The translations under genes were made by a program, and so were the position numbers. Shown here piece after piece: positions 49,629 to 60,612 of a stretch of DNA of 64,000 bases. The stretch is from Raphanus sativus (Eukaryota > Streptophyta > Magnoliopsida > Brassicales > Brassicaceae): positions 30,713,407 through 30,777,406 of the forward strand of contig NC_079515.1 in the NCBI RefSeq assembly GCF_000801105.2, read 5' to 3'. Numbering within the stretch: position 1 is the first letter of the stretch; each line of letters opens with the position of its first letter. The notes beneath the pieces were generated by a model, which was not told where the DNA came from, did not search any database, and was given only the letters and a program-made list of their open reading frames with translations.

Positions 49629-49909
49629 TATAAACATAGAAAAGAAGAATGAAAGAAATGAAAAAATCGTGTGGAAGACAGAAATAAGGCGGCTAAGATT
49701 GCAGAAGAAAAGAAGAAGACGAGGACAGACTTGTAATTTCGCAGTTGATTGATATAAATATGAAAAAAATGAAAAGAAGGTCTTCCTTGCAATCGGTTTA
49801 TTTCGCAGTTGATTGATATAAATATTAAAAAATGAAAAGAAGGTCTTCCTTGGAATCGAAACCATGTACGCTGCAACTTAAACTTGACTCTTAGCCACTA
49901 GACTATGTC
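49629..49909 (-). mobile_element. SINE-like element with internal duplication
   Basis: Minus strand: tRNA-like head CATAGTCTAGTGGCTAAGAG (A box) and GGTTTCGATTCCAAGG (B box). This is followed by AGACCTTCTTTTCATTTTTT...CAATCAACTGCGAAAT occurring twice (unit about 61 bp) and a CT-rich body ending TTTATA at the Helitron border. The 3' half is repeated on the other side of the Helitron. Confidence 0.6.
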
Positions 49910-50474
49910 ATTCTATTGATACATTTTACCAAATCTTGTATATATTAGCAAATTTCCTCTAAAATTAATCCTCGAATACTTCCCGTATAATTTCCGATTT
50001 TTTGATAACTTGCTAGGCGTACACCAATCGCCTGATTCACGCCTAGCGCGATTCCAAACATGGGGTTAAAGGTTCCATAACTAATTGGGTTATAAGAGCA
50101 ATAATATGAGATGTTGCAAATACACACATTCCAACAAAATCTAGTGATGTCCAGCTGGCACCTTTTATCATCAGTATTCAAGGGCAGTATAGTAATTTCG
50201 TTCTGTCTGAAAAACCAACCAGTTGTGTCGGGGAGGAGAGAACAGAGTTTATTCACGTGAAAGCACATAAGAAGACATAAATCTTTCTCCTAAAACCCCT
50301 AGAAACATGTCTAATCTCTCCTCTTCGTCTTCCTCTCCGATTCTCTTAGCTTATCACAACCAGACAGTAAGAAATCTACTGAAAGAGACTGAAGATAATG
50401 CAAGAACCTGCTGATTCTGAGTCTGAATCAGAAAGGAGAAGAAGAGTTGCAGAACAAACTCAATCTCCTCTTCA
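49910..50474. other. Upstream region of the GH17 gene
   Basis: Contains the presumed promoter and leader (CT-rich from about 50280). No other gene is evident; a minus frame at 49945-50268 is not supported by any family or signal. Confidence 0.4.
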
Positions 50475-52713
50475 ATGGCTCTCACTAGCATCTTCTCTTC
50501 TCTTCTCTCATTCATTCTAATCTCCAATCTATTGGTCTCCGGTAAGTACATTTCTCACTTTACAAAGCTCAGATCTTTCTCAAAAGTCTCTTAACTTTCT
50601 AACCTCTCCAGCAGCAAAGTCTTCGCCTTCATCTCAAGACATCAAGATCCAAGAACAAGACAGAGACCCATTCGTCGGTTTCAACATCGGCACCGACGTC
50701 ACCACCCTGCTCCCTCCTCCACAACTCGTCAAGTTCCTCCAAACCCAGAAAATAAACCACGTCCGCTTATACGACGCCGACCCAGATCTCCTCAAAGCGC
50801 TCTCCAACACCAAGATCCGCGTCGTGATCAGCGTCCCGAACAACCAGCTCCTCGCCATCGGCTCCTCCAACACCACCGCCGCTTCGTGGATCGGCCGCAA
50901 CGTCGTCGCTTACTACCCCGAGACGTTAATCACCGCCATCTCCGTCGGTGACGAGGTCTTGACAACCGTCCCTTCTTCCGCTCCTCTTCTTTTACCCGCC
51001 ATCGAGTCTCTCTACAACGCTCTCGTGGCCTCGAATCTCCACGCTCGGATCAAAGTCTCCACTCCTCACGCCGCTTCCATCATGCTCCAGACGTTCCCTC
51101 CTTCTCAGGCTTACTTTAACCAGACGTGGCGCTCGGTTATGGAGCCCTTGCTTCGGTTCTTGTCAAGAACCGGTTCTCCTCTCATGATGAATCTCTACCC
51201 TTACTACGTCTATATGCAGAACAGAGGCGCGGTTCCTTTAGATAACTGTTTGTTTAAACCTTTGACTCCTGCTAAAGAGATGGTTGATCCCAACACTCTG
51301 CTGCATTACACTAACGTCCTCGACGCGATGGTGGACGCTGCTTACGTGTCGATGAAGAATCTCAACGTCTCTGACGTGGCTGTGCTTGTGACCGAGACGG
51401 GTTGGCCTTCGGGAGGTGATTCAAAGGAGCCTTATGCCACTGTAGATAACGCTGATACGTATAACTCGAACCTGATCAAGCATGTGTTCGAGCGGACCGG
51501 TACTCCTCTGCGCCCCGAGGTGACGCCGAGTGTGTATATCTACGAGCTGTTTAACGAGGATAAGAGGGCGCCTCCGGTTAGTGAAGCTAGCTGGGGGATG
51601 TTCTATGGGAACTCTACGCCGGTTTATTTGCTTCACGTGTCTGGAAGTGGGACTTTTTTGGCGAATGATACGACGAACCAGACGTACTGCGTTGCTGTGG
51701 ATGAGGATGGGGTTGATGTGAAGACGCTTCAGGCTGCGTTGGATTGGGCTTGTGGGCCGGGGAGAGCTAATTGTAGCGAGATTCAGCCTGGGGAGAGTTG
51801 TTATCAGCCGAATGATGTGAAGGGGCATGCTTCTTTTGCTTTTAATAGTTATTACCAAAAGGAAGGGAGGGGTTATGGTTCTTGTGACTTTAAAGGTGTT
51901 GCAATGATCACTACTACAGACCCAAGTAAGCTCTTAATTTATATCATCTTCCTCTGTTCTTTTTGTTTTCATGTTTCTTTCTATTGTTAGAGAAGATAGT
52001 GATTGGTTTTGTTGCTTGGTAGTCTCTAGTAAAAGACTTGTGGTGATCATGAAAAGAACATCTGAGTGTCTTGTGTCAAAAGATATGCTAAAACTTTGCA
52101 GCCATATACAGAACATAGAAGCTAGGTTCTCTTGTTCATGAATCTCAAAATATGGTTGCTAATGCACCAGGTTATGTGAACCACCTTTGCTTAAAAAGAG
52201 TTTTCTTTTTTTGGCAGTCCAAAGGTAAATGATTGATGGTCTTAGAAGCTTTGTACATTCTCATTCATATACAGCTTTTTACTACTTTGAGGTTACTAGA
52301 AGGCTATATAACAAGAAAAGATGATCAAGATAATAATCTTTGTTTGTGTAAATGTTGCCAAATTTTTAAAAGTTGGAAACTTTTGTGTTGAAGTTTAGAT
52401 TTAAAGTATCTCCTTTTTTCATTGTGGAAAGCTTCTAAATCGGGGAAATGTATGTTGCAGGTCATGGAAGCTGCATTTTCCCAGGAAGGTATGAATCTTG
52501 TTTATTATCTTTTTAACCGTTATGAACTCTCTATTTTTTTTTTTCACTTGCTCATGCGTCATTTTGTGCAGCAAGAAGGTGGGAAACCGAACACAAACGG
52601 TGGTGAATTCAACCCAAGTCGCCGGGAGTGAAGCCTTCTCAAGGAGTCTCTCAAGAGGCTTCTGCGTTAGTATTATGATTCTTGTAACTTGTATTTTGTT
52701 ACCTTTCTGGTGA
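50475..52713 (+). CDS. GPI-anchored beta-1,3-glucanase-like protein (GH17 + X8/CBM43)
   Basis: Four exons: 50475-50541, 50612-51925, 52461-52488 and 52572-52713; 516 residues. Signal peptide (MALTSIFSSLLSFILISNLL) and GH17 barrel starting FVGFNIGTDVTTLLPP, with the proton-donor region AISVGDEV (Glu137) and the nucleophile motif VLVTETGWPS (Glu284). An X8 carbohydrate-binding module follows at about residues 380-465 (YCVAVDEDG, LDWACGPGRANCSEI, CYQPNDV, SFAFNSYYQ). The C-terminus is hydrophobic (VSIMILVTCILLPFW) after a small-residue stretch, as for GPI attachment. Family role: hydrolysis or remodelling of callose at the cell surface or plasmodesmata. Corresponds to At1g11820. The exon-2 acceptor could also lie three bases later (AAK versus AK). 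PIG-V in this window makes the anchor type it needs. Confidence 0.94.
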
Positions 52714-52963
52714 TTGTTCATTTTTCCACGGTGAGTGACAATTCTCTAGGTTCATAAAAGCTGATTTCTATGAAGTTCTAGATTTATAAACATTCTATTT
52801 TATCATTTTTATGTAATTTGTTGTTTTGTTCATAGACCATTTTAGTCTCTTGTAGGGGAGTAATGTTTTAGAATAAAATGCGCCTTCGTAAAAGTTGCTG
52901 TTACATGATGTATTCCCCCCCCCCCCCCCCCCCCACATGTGATTCTGTATATGGTGGTTTGGG
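52714..52963. other. 3' flank of GH17 with a poly-C tract
   Basis: Probable 3' untranslated region, ending before an uninterrupted run of 20 C bases at 52915-52934 on the plus strand. Runs of this length are uncommon in AT-rich plant DNA and prone to length errors in assembly. Confidence 0.5.
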
Positions 52964-53124
52964 TAATTCGCATTAGGTCCGGTTTGATTACGGTTCACCT
53001 TCGAATTTTGAAAAACCGTCATTTAATCCGAGACGCGCTTACGACGCCGTATGATAATTCGCATTAGGTCCGATTTGATTACGGTTCACCTTCGAATTTT
53101 GAAAAACCGTCATTTAATATTAAA
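52964..53124. repeat. 91-bp tandem repeat upstream of the TDP2-like gene
   Basis: Unit TAATTCGCATTAGGTCC...GAAAAACCGTCATTTAAT...GCTTACGACGCCGTATGA starts at 52964 and again at 53055, with one base different in the shared 70 bases. The second copy is cut by the Helitron. GCTTACGACGTCGTATGATGCG beyond the Helitron (about 54480-54502) looks like the end of the second or a third unit. Confidence 0.8.
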
Positions 53125-54464
53125 CTAGATGATAACCCGCGCCTTGCGCGGGGTGAATTTTTTTTAAATATGTTGTATCTAAATAAATAATACATTTTTT
53201 TGTTGTCAATAATTTTTTTTACATTTGATTAGGGATGACATGTGGGTAGGTATCGTTTGGTTATGTTCGGTTTGGATCTTTGCAAATTTGGTTCGAATTT
53301 TTATATGTTCGGTTTGGTTTTAGATTTAGATTAACCAATTAATTTTTTAAAAACTTAAAGTTCATATATACTTTAAATTTCTCAAAACATAAAAATAAAA
53401 ATAATATGTTACATTTAAATTTGAATAATGTATACCAAAATACTTAAATTTAACATAAAACTTGGTTTAACTTAAATATTTGGATAGAAAATGAATAGAT
53501 ATTTTCAGTATTTTGGTATTTTGAGTAATGTTTAGTTATTTTAAATATATAATTTTTACTATTTTTATATATTTCTAAATATTTTGGACAATTTAAAAAC
53601 ATCTTAAGTATTTTGTATATTTCTTTGAGATATTAATTTTTTTAAATAATATATTTAAGTATATAAATTTGATTCGAATATACTCGGATACCCAAAATAT
53701 TTTGGTCCTAATCGGGTTCGGTTCTGGTTTTTAGATACCAAAAATTTAAACATGTTCAGATATCTAACCAAATTGATTAAAGTTCTATACTATTTTGTAG
53801 ATTGGATTTGGTCCGGTTATTTGGATTCAGATTTTTTTCCCAACCATATATTTTTTATTGTAACCAAATTTTAAATGAAAGTGACGATGGTTCATACTGA
53901 TTTTGGGTATGCAACAATTTTTAAACCAAAACACTTTCTTTTATGTACGTGATTTATTTACTTAATATTAAAAAATGTTCAAGGCCCATTAAAAACGATA
54001 GACTGAACTGAAAAAAAGTTACCATTGATCACAAAATTTTCAATGTGAGGCTTGTACCATTTTTAGTAATTTATAATCGTTTTAAAAAATTCGAAATACA
54101 ACATATAAGAAAAAATATAATTTTTTTTATTATATGCTTAATGTGATTGTTTAATTTATTTTAACAAATAAAATTAAACGAAAAGTATAGAGGATAAAAA
54201 ATTATTATCAAATCTTTATTATTCATAATCATTAATGGTGATATATATGTCAATCATATTAGGAAGTTCCGTAGCTTTTATTTAAGGAAACAATAGAAAA
54301 TATTCTTTTGTATATTAATAATTGATTTAATAGTTATTTAATAAAAACTATAATATATGTGTAGATAGACCAACTTATTTCTCTAACAATCCTCAGAATA
54401 ATTCTCATAATGACACGTGGCTACCAAACAATGTTGCAATGTTCCAGGATTAATATATAGGGGA
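53125..54464 (-). mobile_element. Helitron, minus strand, 1.34 kb
   Basis: Minus-strand 5' end TCCCCTATATATTAATCC. The 3' end has a perfect 7-bp hairpin (CCCGCGC-CTT-GCGCGGG, 53136-53152 on the plus strand) and CTAG (53125-53128). Flanking bases A (53124) and T (54465) fit the A/T target rule. AT-rich interior with no replicase or helicase frame. It ends 98 bases before the TDP2-like start codon. Confidence 0.85.
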
Positions 54465-54562
54465 TTTTGAATGTACAACGTGCTTACGACGTCGTATGAT
54501 GCGTAACCGTTAAACCGAAACCGAAGTCAAATCCAAAATCAATAAAATAAAAATTAGGTCAA

Positions 54563-56144
54563 ATGTCAGCATCCAGAATTCTCCGACTCGTCGTCACTAG
54601 ACTCGCTCCCGTTGCGATGTCGTCGTCATCATCGTCATCCTCTTGGTCCTGCACCAAATGCACGTTCCTCAATTCTCCATCTCAGAAGCTCAACTGCATG
54701 ATCTGCTCGACTCCTCTCCCTACCCCTTCTTCCCTCTCGATTTCCTCAAACGACGAACCTAAATGGGCGTGCAAAGCCTGCACCTTTCTGAACACGTACA
54801 AGAACTCAGCCTGCGATATCTGCGGGACCCGATCTCCGTCGTCCTCTTCTCTCCTGGGCTTTGACGATTTGAACGATTCGGAGGTTCTCGAAAGTAACAA
54901 CAACAACAGCAACAACCCTAATTGCTCCGTGGGTTCGGTTTTCTTTCCTCTGCGGCGGTGTAGCAAGCGCAAGACCATGGATGATGACGTCATCGAGGTT
55001 GATGGTGGCTCCGTGAAGAAGAAGAACGAAATTGAATCGAAAGGTTGGATTTTTAAAACTCTGTTGAGGTTCTTAGCTCGTTGAAAATGTATGTCCTTAC
55101 TTTGTTTAGTTACTGGTATTGTAGGGGAAGCTTCTGGTTCAGGAGCAGCTGCTCTCTCTTGCGTGAAGATCTTGACCTACAATGTTTGGTTCCGTGAAGA
55201 TCTTGAGCTGAGTAATAGGATGAGAGCGATCGGTCACCTTATCCACCTCCATTCTCCTCATCTCATATGCTTTCAGGTCACTCTTTACATTTGCTGTTGA
55301 CTAAGTGATTTTCATCTGTGAGATATACAAGCAGCTTGACATGTGGTCTTTCTTTGTAGGAAGTTATCCCTGAGATATATGAGATTTTCCGCAAATCCAA
55401 CTGGTGGAAAGAGTATACTTGTTCTGTCTCAGTAGATGCGGCGCAGTCAAGAGGCTACTTCTGCATGCTGGTAGGCTCTCTTAGCTTGTAGATTTGTGTC
55501 AAGTTCCTGTGATTTTTTTTTTTTTGTGTAACTGACTCTTATGGTTGGTTGATTTGCAGTTGAGCAGGGTGGGGATGAAGTCTTCAAGCTGTAAAAGCTT
55601 CAGGAACTCGATCATGGGAAGAGAGTTATCCGTTGCAGAGGTTGAAGTTCCGGGGAGAAAGCCACTTGTTCTGGCAACAAGCCATCTCGAGAGCCCCTGT
55701 CCAGGTCCTCCTAAATGGGACCAGATGTATAGCAGGGAACGCGTTGAACAAGCCAATGAAGCCGTCGAGATTCTCAGAGCTAATCCCAACGTGGTATTCG
55801 GGGGAGATATGAACTGGGACGACAAGCTAGATGGGAAGTTTCCTTTGCCGGACAAGTGGGTCGATGTTTGGGAGGTTTTGAAACCAGGTGATCTTGGTTT
55901 TACGTACGATACGAAAGCAAACCCGATGCTGTCTGGTAACCGAGCTTTGCAGAAACGGTTGGACCGGTTTTTCTGCCGTCTGGATGATTACGAGCTTGGT
56001 GGAGTCGAGATGGTTGGGAAAGAGGCGATTCCTGGATTATCCTATGTGAAAGAGAAGAGAGTGAGGGGTGACATCAAGAGGTTGGAGCTTCCAGTGTTGC
56101 CTAGCGATCACTTTGGTCTGCTTTTGACTCTTTTGCCGAAATGA
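54563..56144 (+). CDS. TDP2: TDP2-like 5'-tyrosyl-DNA phosphodiesterase with two RanBP2-type zinc fingers
   Basis: Four exons, 54563-55043, 55125-55276, 55360-55470 and 55560-56144; 442 residues. Two RanBP2-type fingers lie at residues 28-48 (W28, C30/C33/C45/C48) and 68-87 (W68, C70/C73/C84/C87). The Mg2+-dependent endonuclease/exonuclease/phosphatase fold carries the TDP2 motifs TYNVWF (about 178), FQEV (Glu212), GGDMNWDD (Asp331) and SDHFGLL (Asp431-His432). Human TDP2 removes topoisomerase II from DNA 5' ends; the plant protein At1g11800 is the probable orthologue, and the RanBP2 fingers replace the UBA domain of the animal protein. The second in-frame ATG at 54617 (MSSSSSSSSWSC) is an alternative start and may be the main one, because the first adds a short arginine-rich leader. 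A Helitron ends immediately upstream. Confidence 0.9.
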
Positions 56145-56985
56145 GTTCAAACTGTCGGAGCTCGAAGTTCCTTTTTCCCCCTGTGGAACTTCAATGAATG
56201 ACTAGGATAAAAACTGTACAATGTGGTGTTTTTGGCTTTCTCAGTCAATCAAACTGATAAGCGGTTTGTTGGTTTTAGGTATTTTGTTTTTGTTTTGTTT
56301 TCTGAAAGTTGAGTCTTGTACTCTTCTGTAATGAAGATTATGAAACTAATCAGAGTTGGACGATCTCTAAACACATGAAATGTTTGATATAGCGGGGTTT
56401 GGTTTCAGACACTTGGTCACTGAACCTTAAAAATGGCTAAACAAGAGTCATGCGGTATACCAACGCCATAAAAATGGTTCATCTGTAGTTTATATTCACA
56501 TTGTGCTGCACAATTGGAGATTTTCCTCTGTTATCTGACTAAATCGATAGAATAACACCCAAGTAAACGTATAGGTAATCAATGGAAGCTTGGTGGAAAC
56601 GTATGACTGCCGACTTGCTAAGCACGTTTTTCGACCATGGAAGCTTCAAAATCAATGTAGAATTGAATAGGTAATCAAAGTACATGTGTCACCACAACTA
56701 GTTGTCAAAAAGACGTATGCATGCTGATGCTGTGTGCTAGAAAACTACAAGTAGAAGAACTGCTGTAGGTAGTTTCACAAAAAAAAAAAAAAAAAAAAAA
56801 AAGAAGAACTGCTGTAGGGTTCGTTTGCAACTCTTTGTCAAAATAGGTCTAAAACGAGTTTTGAGGAAAGATCAGTGTCTTCATCGCAAATTAAAAAAAG
56901 TTAGTCCAAAAAAGTGAAAGTAAACTAAAACTTCGGCATCGTTGATTTCCGGAGGCAGAGATTTAATCGTCGACTAGTGAAGAAG
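56145..56985. other. Intergenic region with a tail-only retroposon
   Basis: Contains the TDP2-like 3' flank. At 56770-56801 is a 32-base insert TAGTTTCAC followed by an A-run of about 23 bases, bounded by an exact 17-bp duplication (AGAAGAACTGCTGTAGG, 56753-56769 and 56802-56818). It is a retroposition event that kept almost only the poly(A) tail. No gene seen. Confidence 0.7.
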
Positions 56986-58535
56986 ATGTACGAATCGGCG
57001 AACGTCTCCGACGATGCAGATCGTACGGCTTTCCGGCGAGCAGAGAAACAATACAAACTTTACTATGAACAAGACTCAAAGTTCTCCAGAAAGTAAGCAC
57101 TTTTTTTTTAAATCTCCTCCCAGCCATTGTTGTATTCTCTCTCACTTACATTCACTTCAATCTCGCAGGAAGAAGCTGCCTAAACCGGTTGATTTGTCAT
57201 CGGTCCTCGATTTCAATTCAATTTCACAAGATTTCAACCAGACCGGTGTTTTGCCAGACGGAATTAGGGTTGCGGAATCTGATTCCCAGGTCTTCTGCAT
57301 CGACAATCGTCCCGGTAAAGTTAAATTCAGGATCTAATAGAGTTATGATTGGAACTTATGTGAAGTGAATTTTTGATTTTTGATTTTTGATTTTTAGGTT
57401 TCTACTTTATCCCTAATGCATTGAGCTTGGAGGAGCAGTGCAAATGGATCAAAGAGAGCTTGACGAGTTTTCCTCAGCCTCCGAATAGAACAAACCACAA
57501 TGCTATTTATGGTCCCGTTGCTGATTTGTTTGGTTCAGCTAAAGCAAACAAGGTGTTGGTTCAGGAGGATACTAACAGATGGAAGTTCTATGATGGTGAA
57601 GACGCTATTGCAAAAGTGAAACAAACAGGTTGCAAGTCAGTTTCAGCTTCGGTTCTGTTGAGGAAGCTTCGTTGGAGCACCCTAGGTCTACAGTTTGATT
57701 GGTCCAAGGTTCTACTTTTTTTAAACTTGTTTTGATGAAATAGATTAGTAGAATGCTGATTGTTTTAACCTTTTTCTTCAGCGCAACTATGACGTTTCCC
57801 TGCCTCATAATAACATCCCTGATGCGCTTTGTCAATTGGCTAAGACACACGCCGCCATTGCAATGCCTGCAGGGGAGGAGTTCCGTCCAGAGGGTGCAAT
57901 TGTAAACTATTTTGGCTTAGGTAGTAGAGTTAACTTGAACTCATATTTCTTGTTTAAGCTCAAACACAATTGCTGAACTTTTATAACTCACTCTTTAGGT
58001 GATACCCTTGGAGGTCACCTTGATGACATGGAAGCTGACTGGAGTAAACCTATAGTAAGCATGAGGTATACACCTTTTGCCTTCTTTCTTAGCAACAGGT
58101 AAATACTTCATAGATTTTAAAGAGCAGTAGAGTGACTGTATTTCATCTTGCGCAGCCTGGGATGTAAAGCTATTTTCCTCTTAGGAGGAAAATCAAAAGA
58201 GGATCCTCCACATGCTATGTATCTCAGAAGTGGAGATGTTGTACTAATGGCTGGAGAAGCCAGGGAATGCTTTCACGGTAAACCTTACTTCATTTGCAGC
58301 ATTAGCTTACCAGTTTTATCTTACAAGCAAGAATTCTCAGTTCCTCATATTCTCTCTCTCTGCTTGGTCTGAGATGATATCTGTTGATGATGCAGGCGTG
58401 CCCCGTATCTTCATTGACGAAGAAAATGCAGATATTGGCGCGCTTGAATCAGAATTGTCCCATGAAGGTGGACAATTTTTCGCAGAGTACATCAAAACTT
58501 CGAGGATCAACATAAACATCAGGCAGGTTTTCTGA
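56986..58535 (+). CDS. AlkB-like 2-oxoglutarate/Fe(II) dioxygenase
   Basis: Seven exons: 56986-57092, 57169-57314, 57398-57708, 57782-57920, 57999-58065, 58156-58277 and 58396-58535; 343 residues. The AlkB fold shows the metal triad in GGHLDDMEADW (His241-x-Asp243) and ECFHGVPRIF (His297), with 2-oxoglutarate binding by the R-x5-R pattern SRININIRQV (Arg334, Arg340) at the C-terminus. The nucleotide-recognition lid segment includes LRWSTLGLQFDWSKRNY. Members oxidatively demethylate alkylated nucleic acids, DNA (ALKBH2/3) or tRNA/mRNA (ALKBH1 and others). The sequence is closest to the ALKBH1 type, Arabidopsis At1g11780, as I recall; the substrate is not determined by sequence. Adjacent TDP2 also concerns nucleic-acid repair, but there is no sign of co-regulation. 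Confidence 0.92.
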
Positions 58536-58937
58536 GTCGCCTGAGTTCACCTGATGTCTTGCCAGAGTATCTGTATTAGCATCGAGCCAAAAGATTTTGA
58601 GAAGCAGCCGCCCTTCTTCTTCTTCTTCTGTTTCACTACCTTTAGTTTTCTATGCTCTTAGGGACACAGAAGCTTTCCATTTTGAACTAGAGTAAGATTC
58701 ATACACAGGACTAGTTTTTGCTGACATTCTATGTTTTTAGACCGTTGTTGAAAACAATTGTATTATTACCAAGAAAGAATAGCATATCGTGTATTACACA
58801 TTTACACTAAAAATACAACTTTATTTTACAAGTTTTGAAAAAATAAAAATAAACGAATCAGTTTATAGGTATCATATTGTTATTGGCTCTAGGTCTCTCT
58901 GCCTGGCGCTTCTTTCAAAATTGCTATGAACTAGGGT

Positions 58938-60554
58938 TTATAGAGCAGGTTTAGCAGGCGGGTTAGCTGGCTTGCTAGGCAAGGTAGGTATACTCTGTTC
59001 ATCTCTGAAGAAATTTTCAGGATCCACAGTACTTTTCACCTTCACCAACCGATCAAAATTCTCTCCAAAATACTTCCTCCCATAAACCTCTCCTTCTCTG
59101 TAACCATTCGGACCATGAGTATTAACTCCAATATCCAAATCCCTGTAATTAAGATACGTGTGTCTAGGGTTCTTGGTCACAAAAGGAGCCATGTAGCTAT
59201 AAAAGCTTTTCGCCTTCTCCAAGAAACTGGTCTCCGCTTCTTTCCCCGGATCTTTCCAGTTCATCGAGTGCTGCACCTTGTAAAGCTTCTTCCTATGCGG
59301 GAACGGAGTCTTGGTCGTAGCCACCTCGCTCACCTTCCCACCGTAAGGGTTAAACACAAGACCAATCTTCCCAACCTCGATCATCTTCTTCATCAAGTAA
59401 TCTAACCCTTCTTTAGTAATCTCCTTCTCCACGAAATCCGACTTCCTCTTCCCGTACGACGCCGTATCCAAGTTACGCTCCAGCAGCACCTCGGGTTTGA
59501 CCAGCGTAGCGTTATCGTGGTTGTCCCACCACAGCACGGACTGTATCCACGTAAGCTCCGTGCAGTTCTCCTGTTTCAGACCAAGCTCTGGGAAGTCCTT
59601 GTTCATCAGAGACAAAACCTCGCTCGACTTGCCGAGAAACAGAGCCAACACCGAGGCGCGAACCGTCTGCATCTTGTTTCTCGTCACTGGCTGTAACAAC
59701 ACCCTCATGAAGAGACCAGGATCTGTTTTCGGAGCAACGAACTGCCATTTATGTACCATATCAACCGCGTTCTCGTCTAAGTTCTTCTGAACTCTGAAGA
59801 CTGTAACTGTCTCGGGGACAGGGACTAGCCTGATCCTGAAACCTAATATCACACCGAAGCTCGCTCCTCCTCCTCCGTTGATCGCCCAAAAGAGATCTTC
59901 TCCCATTCCTTTACGGTCAAGAACGCGTCCGTTGACGTCCACTATCTTCGCGTCGGTGACGTAGTCGACGGAGAGACCGTACTTTCTGATCATGTTCCCG
60001 TAACCGCCGCCGCTGATGTGCCCTCCGGCGCCGACGGTGGGACAGACTCCGGCCGGGAAGCCGTGCGTTTTGGTCTTCTCCCATATCCTGTAGTAGACTT
60101 CACCGAGCGTGACGCCGGCTCCGATCCAGGCGGTTTCTCCCTCGACGGTGATGTCGCGGAAGCTCGACATGTCGAGGAGGAAGAAGGGGAGGTTCGAGGT
60201 GTAGGAGACGCCCTCGTAGTCGTGCCCGCCGCTCCGGGTTTTGAGCTGGAATTTCAGCGTTTTGGTGCATACGACCGCGGCTTGGACGTGGGCCTCGGTG
60301 CGCGGGACGATCACGATCGCGGGTTTGGGAGACGCGGTTGTGTTGAAACGCGCGTTTCGGATGTAGTTGCGTAGCGCGGGGGTGAAACCGGCTGCGGTTT
60401 GGGGGAAAACGACGTCGGTTAAGGTGTTGGGAGGGGCGCGCGTTTGGGTTGTGAAGCATTGGAGGAAGTTTTGGTAGATTGTTGCGTCGGGAGGGGTTGC
60501 GGTTGTAAGAGTGGTGGAGATCAAGAAGACAAAAGTCAGATAAAGGAGCTTCAT
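58938..60554 (-). CDS. Berberine-bridge-enzyme-like FAD-linked oxidase (secreted)
   Basis: Intronless, 538 residues. Start taken at MKLLYLTFVFLI, which begins a signal peptide; an upstream in-frame ATG overlaps the TATA box (60601-60612) and is unlikely. The FAD-binding PCMH domain has the His and Cys that bind FAD covalently: RSGGHDYEG (His111) and CPTVGAGGHISGGGYG (Cys171), so bicovalent flavinylation is predicted. The BBE-type C-terminal segment (NYRDLDIGVN, YGRKYFGENFDRLVKVKSTV) is present. Arabidopsis relatives oxidise monolignols, oligogalacturonides or other carbohydrates in the cell wall; At1g11770 is the positional match. Whether it acts as oxidase or dehydrogenase depends on oxygen-pocket residues that I did not assign. 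Confidence 0.95.
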   Translation of the reverse strand: MKLLYLTFVFLISTTLTTATPPDATIYQNFLQCFTTQTRAPPNTLTDVVFPQTAAGFTPALRNYIRNARFNTTASPKPAIVIVPRTEAHVQAAVVCTKTLKFQLKTRSGGHDYEGVSYTSNLPFFLLDMSSFRDITVEGETAWIGAGVTLGEVYYRIWEKTKTHGFPAGVCPTVGAGGHISGGGYGNMIRKYGLSVDYVTDAKIVDVNGRVLDRKGMGEDLFWAINGGGGASFGVILGFRIRLVPVPETVTVFRVQKNLDENAVDMVHKWQFVAPKTDPGLFMRVLLQPVTRNKMQTVRASVLALFLGKSSEVLSLMNKDFPELGLKQENCTELTWIQSVLWWDNHDNATLVKPEVLLERNLDTASYGKRKSDFVEKEITKEGLDYLMKKMIEVGKIGLVFNPYGGKVSEVATTKTPFPHRKKLYKVQHSMNWKDPGKEAETSFLEKAKSFYSYMAPFVTKNPRHTYLNYRDLDIGVNTHGPNGYREGEVYGRKYFGENFDRLVKVKSTVDPENFFRDEQSIPTLPSKPANPPAKPAL

Positions 60555-60600
60555 GTTTTGTTGTTGATTGGATGAATTGTTTTTGATATTGTTCTGTGGT

Positions 60601-60612
60601 ATATATATATAG
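60601..60612 (-). promoter_or_regulatory. TATA box of the BBE-like gene
   Basis: CTATATATATAT on the minus strand, about 47 bases upstream of the chosen start. Confidence 0.55.

Noticed and set aside
49945..50268. 107-residue minus frame upstream of GH17
   Set aside because: Includes the presumed GH17 promoter; no family, no splice or promoter signal.
60018..60459. Long plus- and minus-strand frames over the BBE-like gene
   Set aside because: They are GC-rich shadows of the oxidase reading frame, which has the family motifs and signal peptide.
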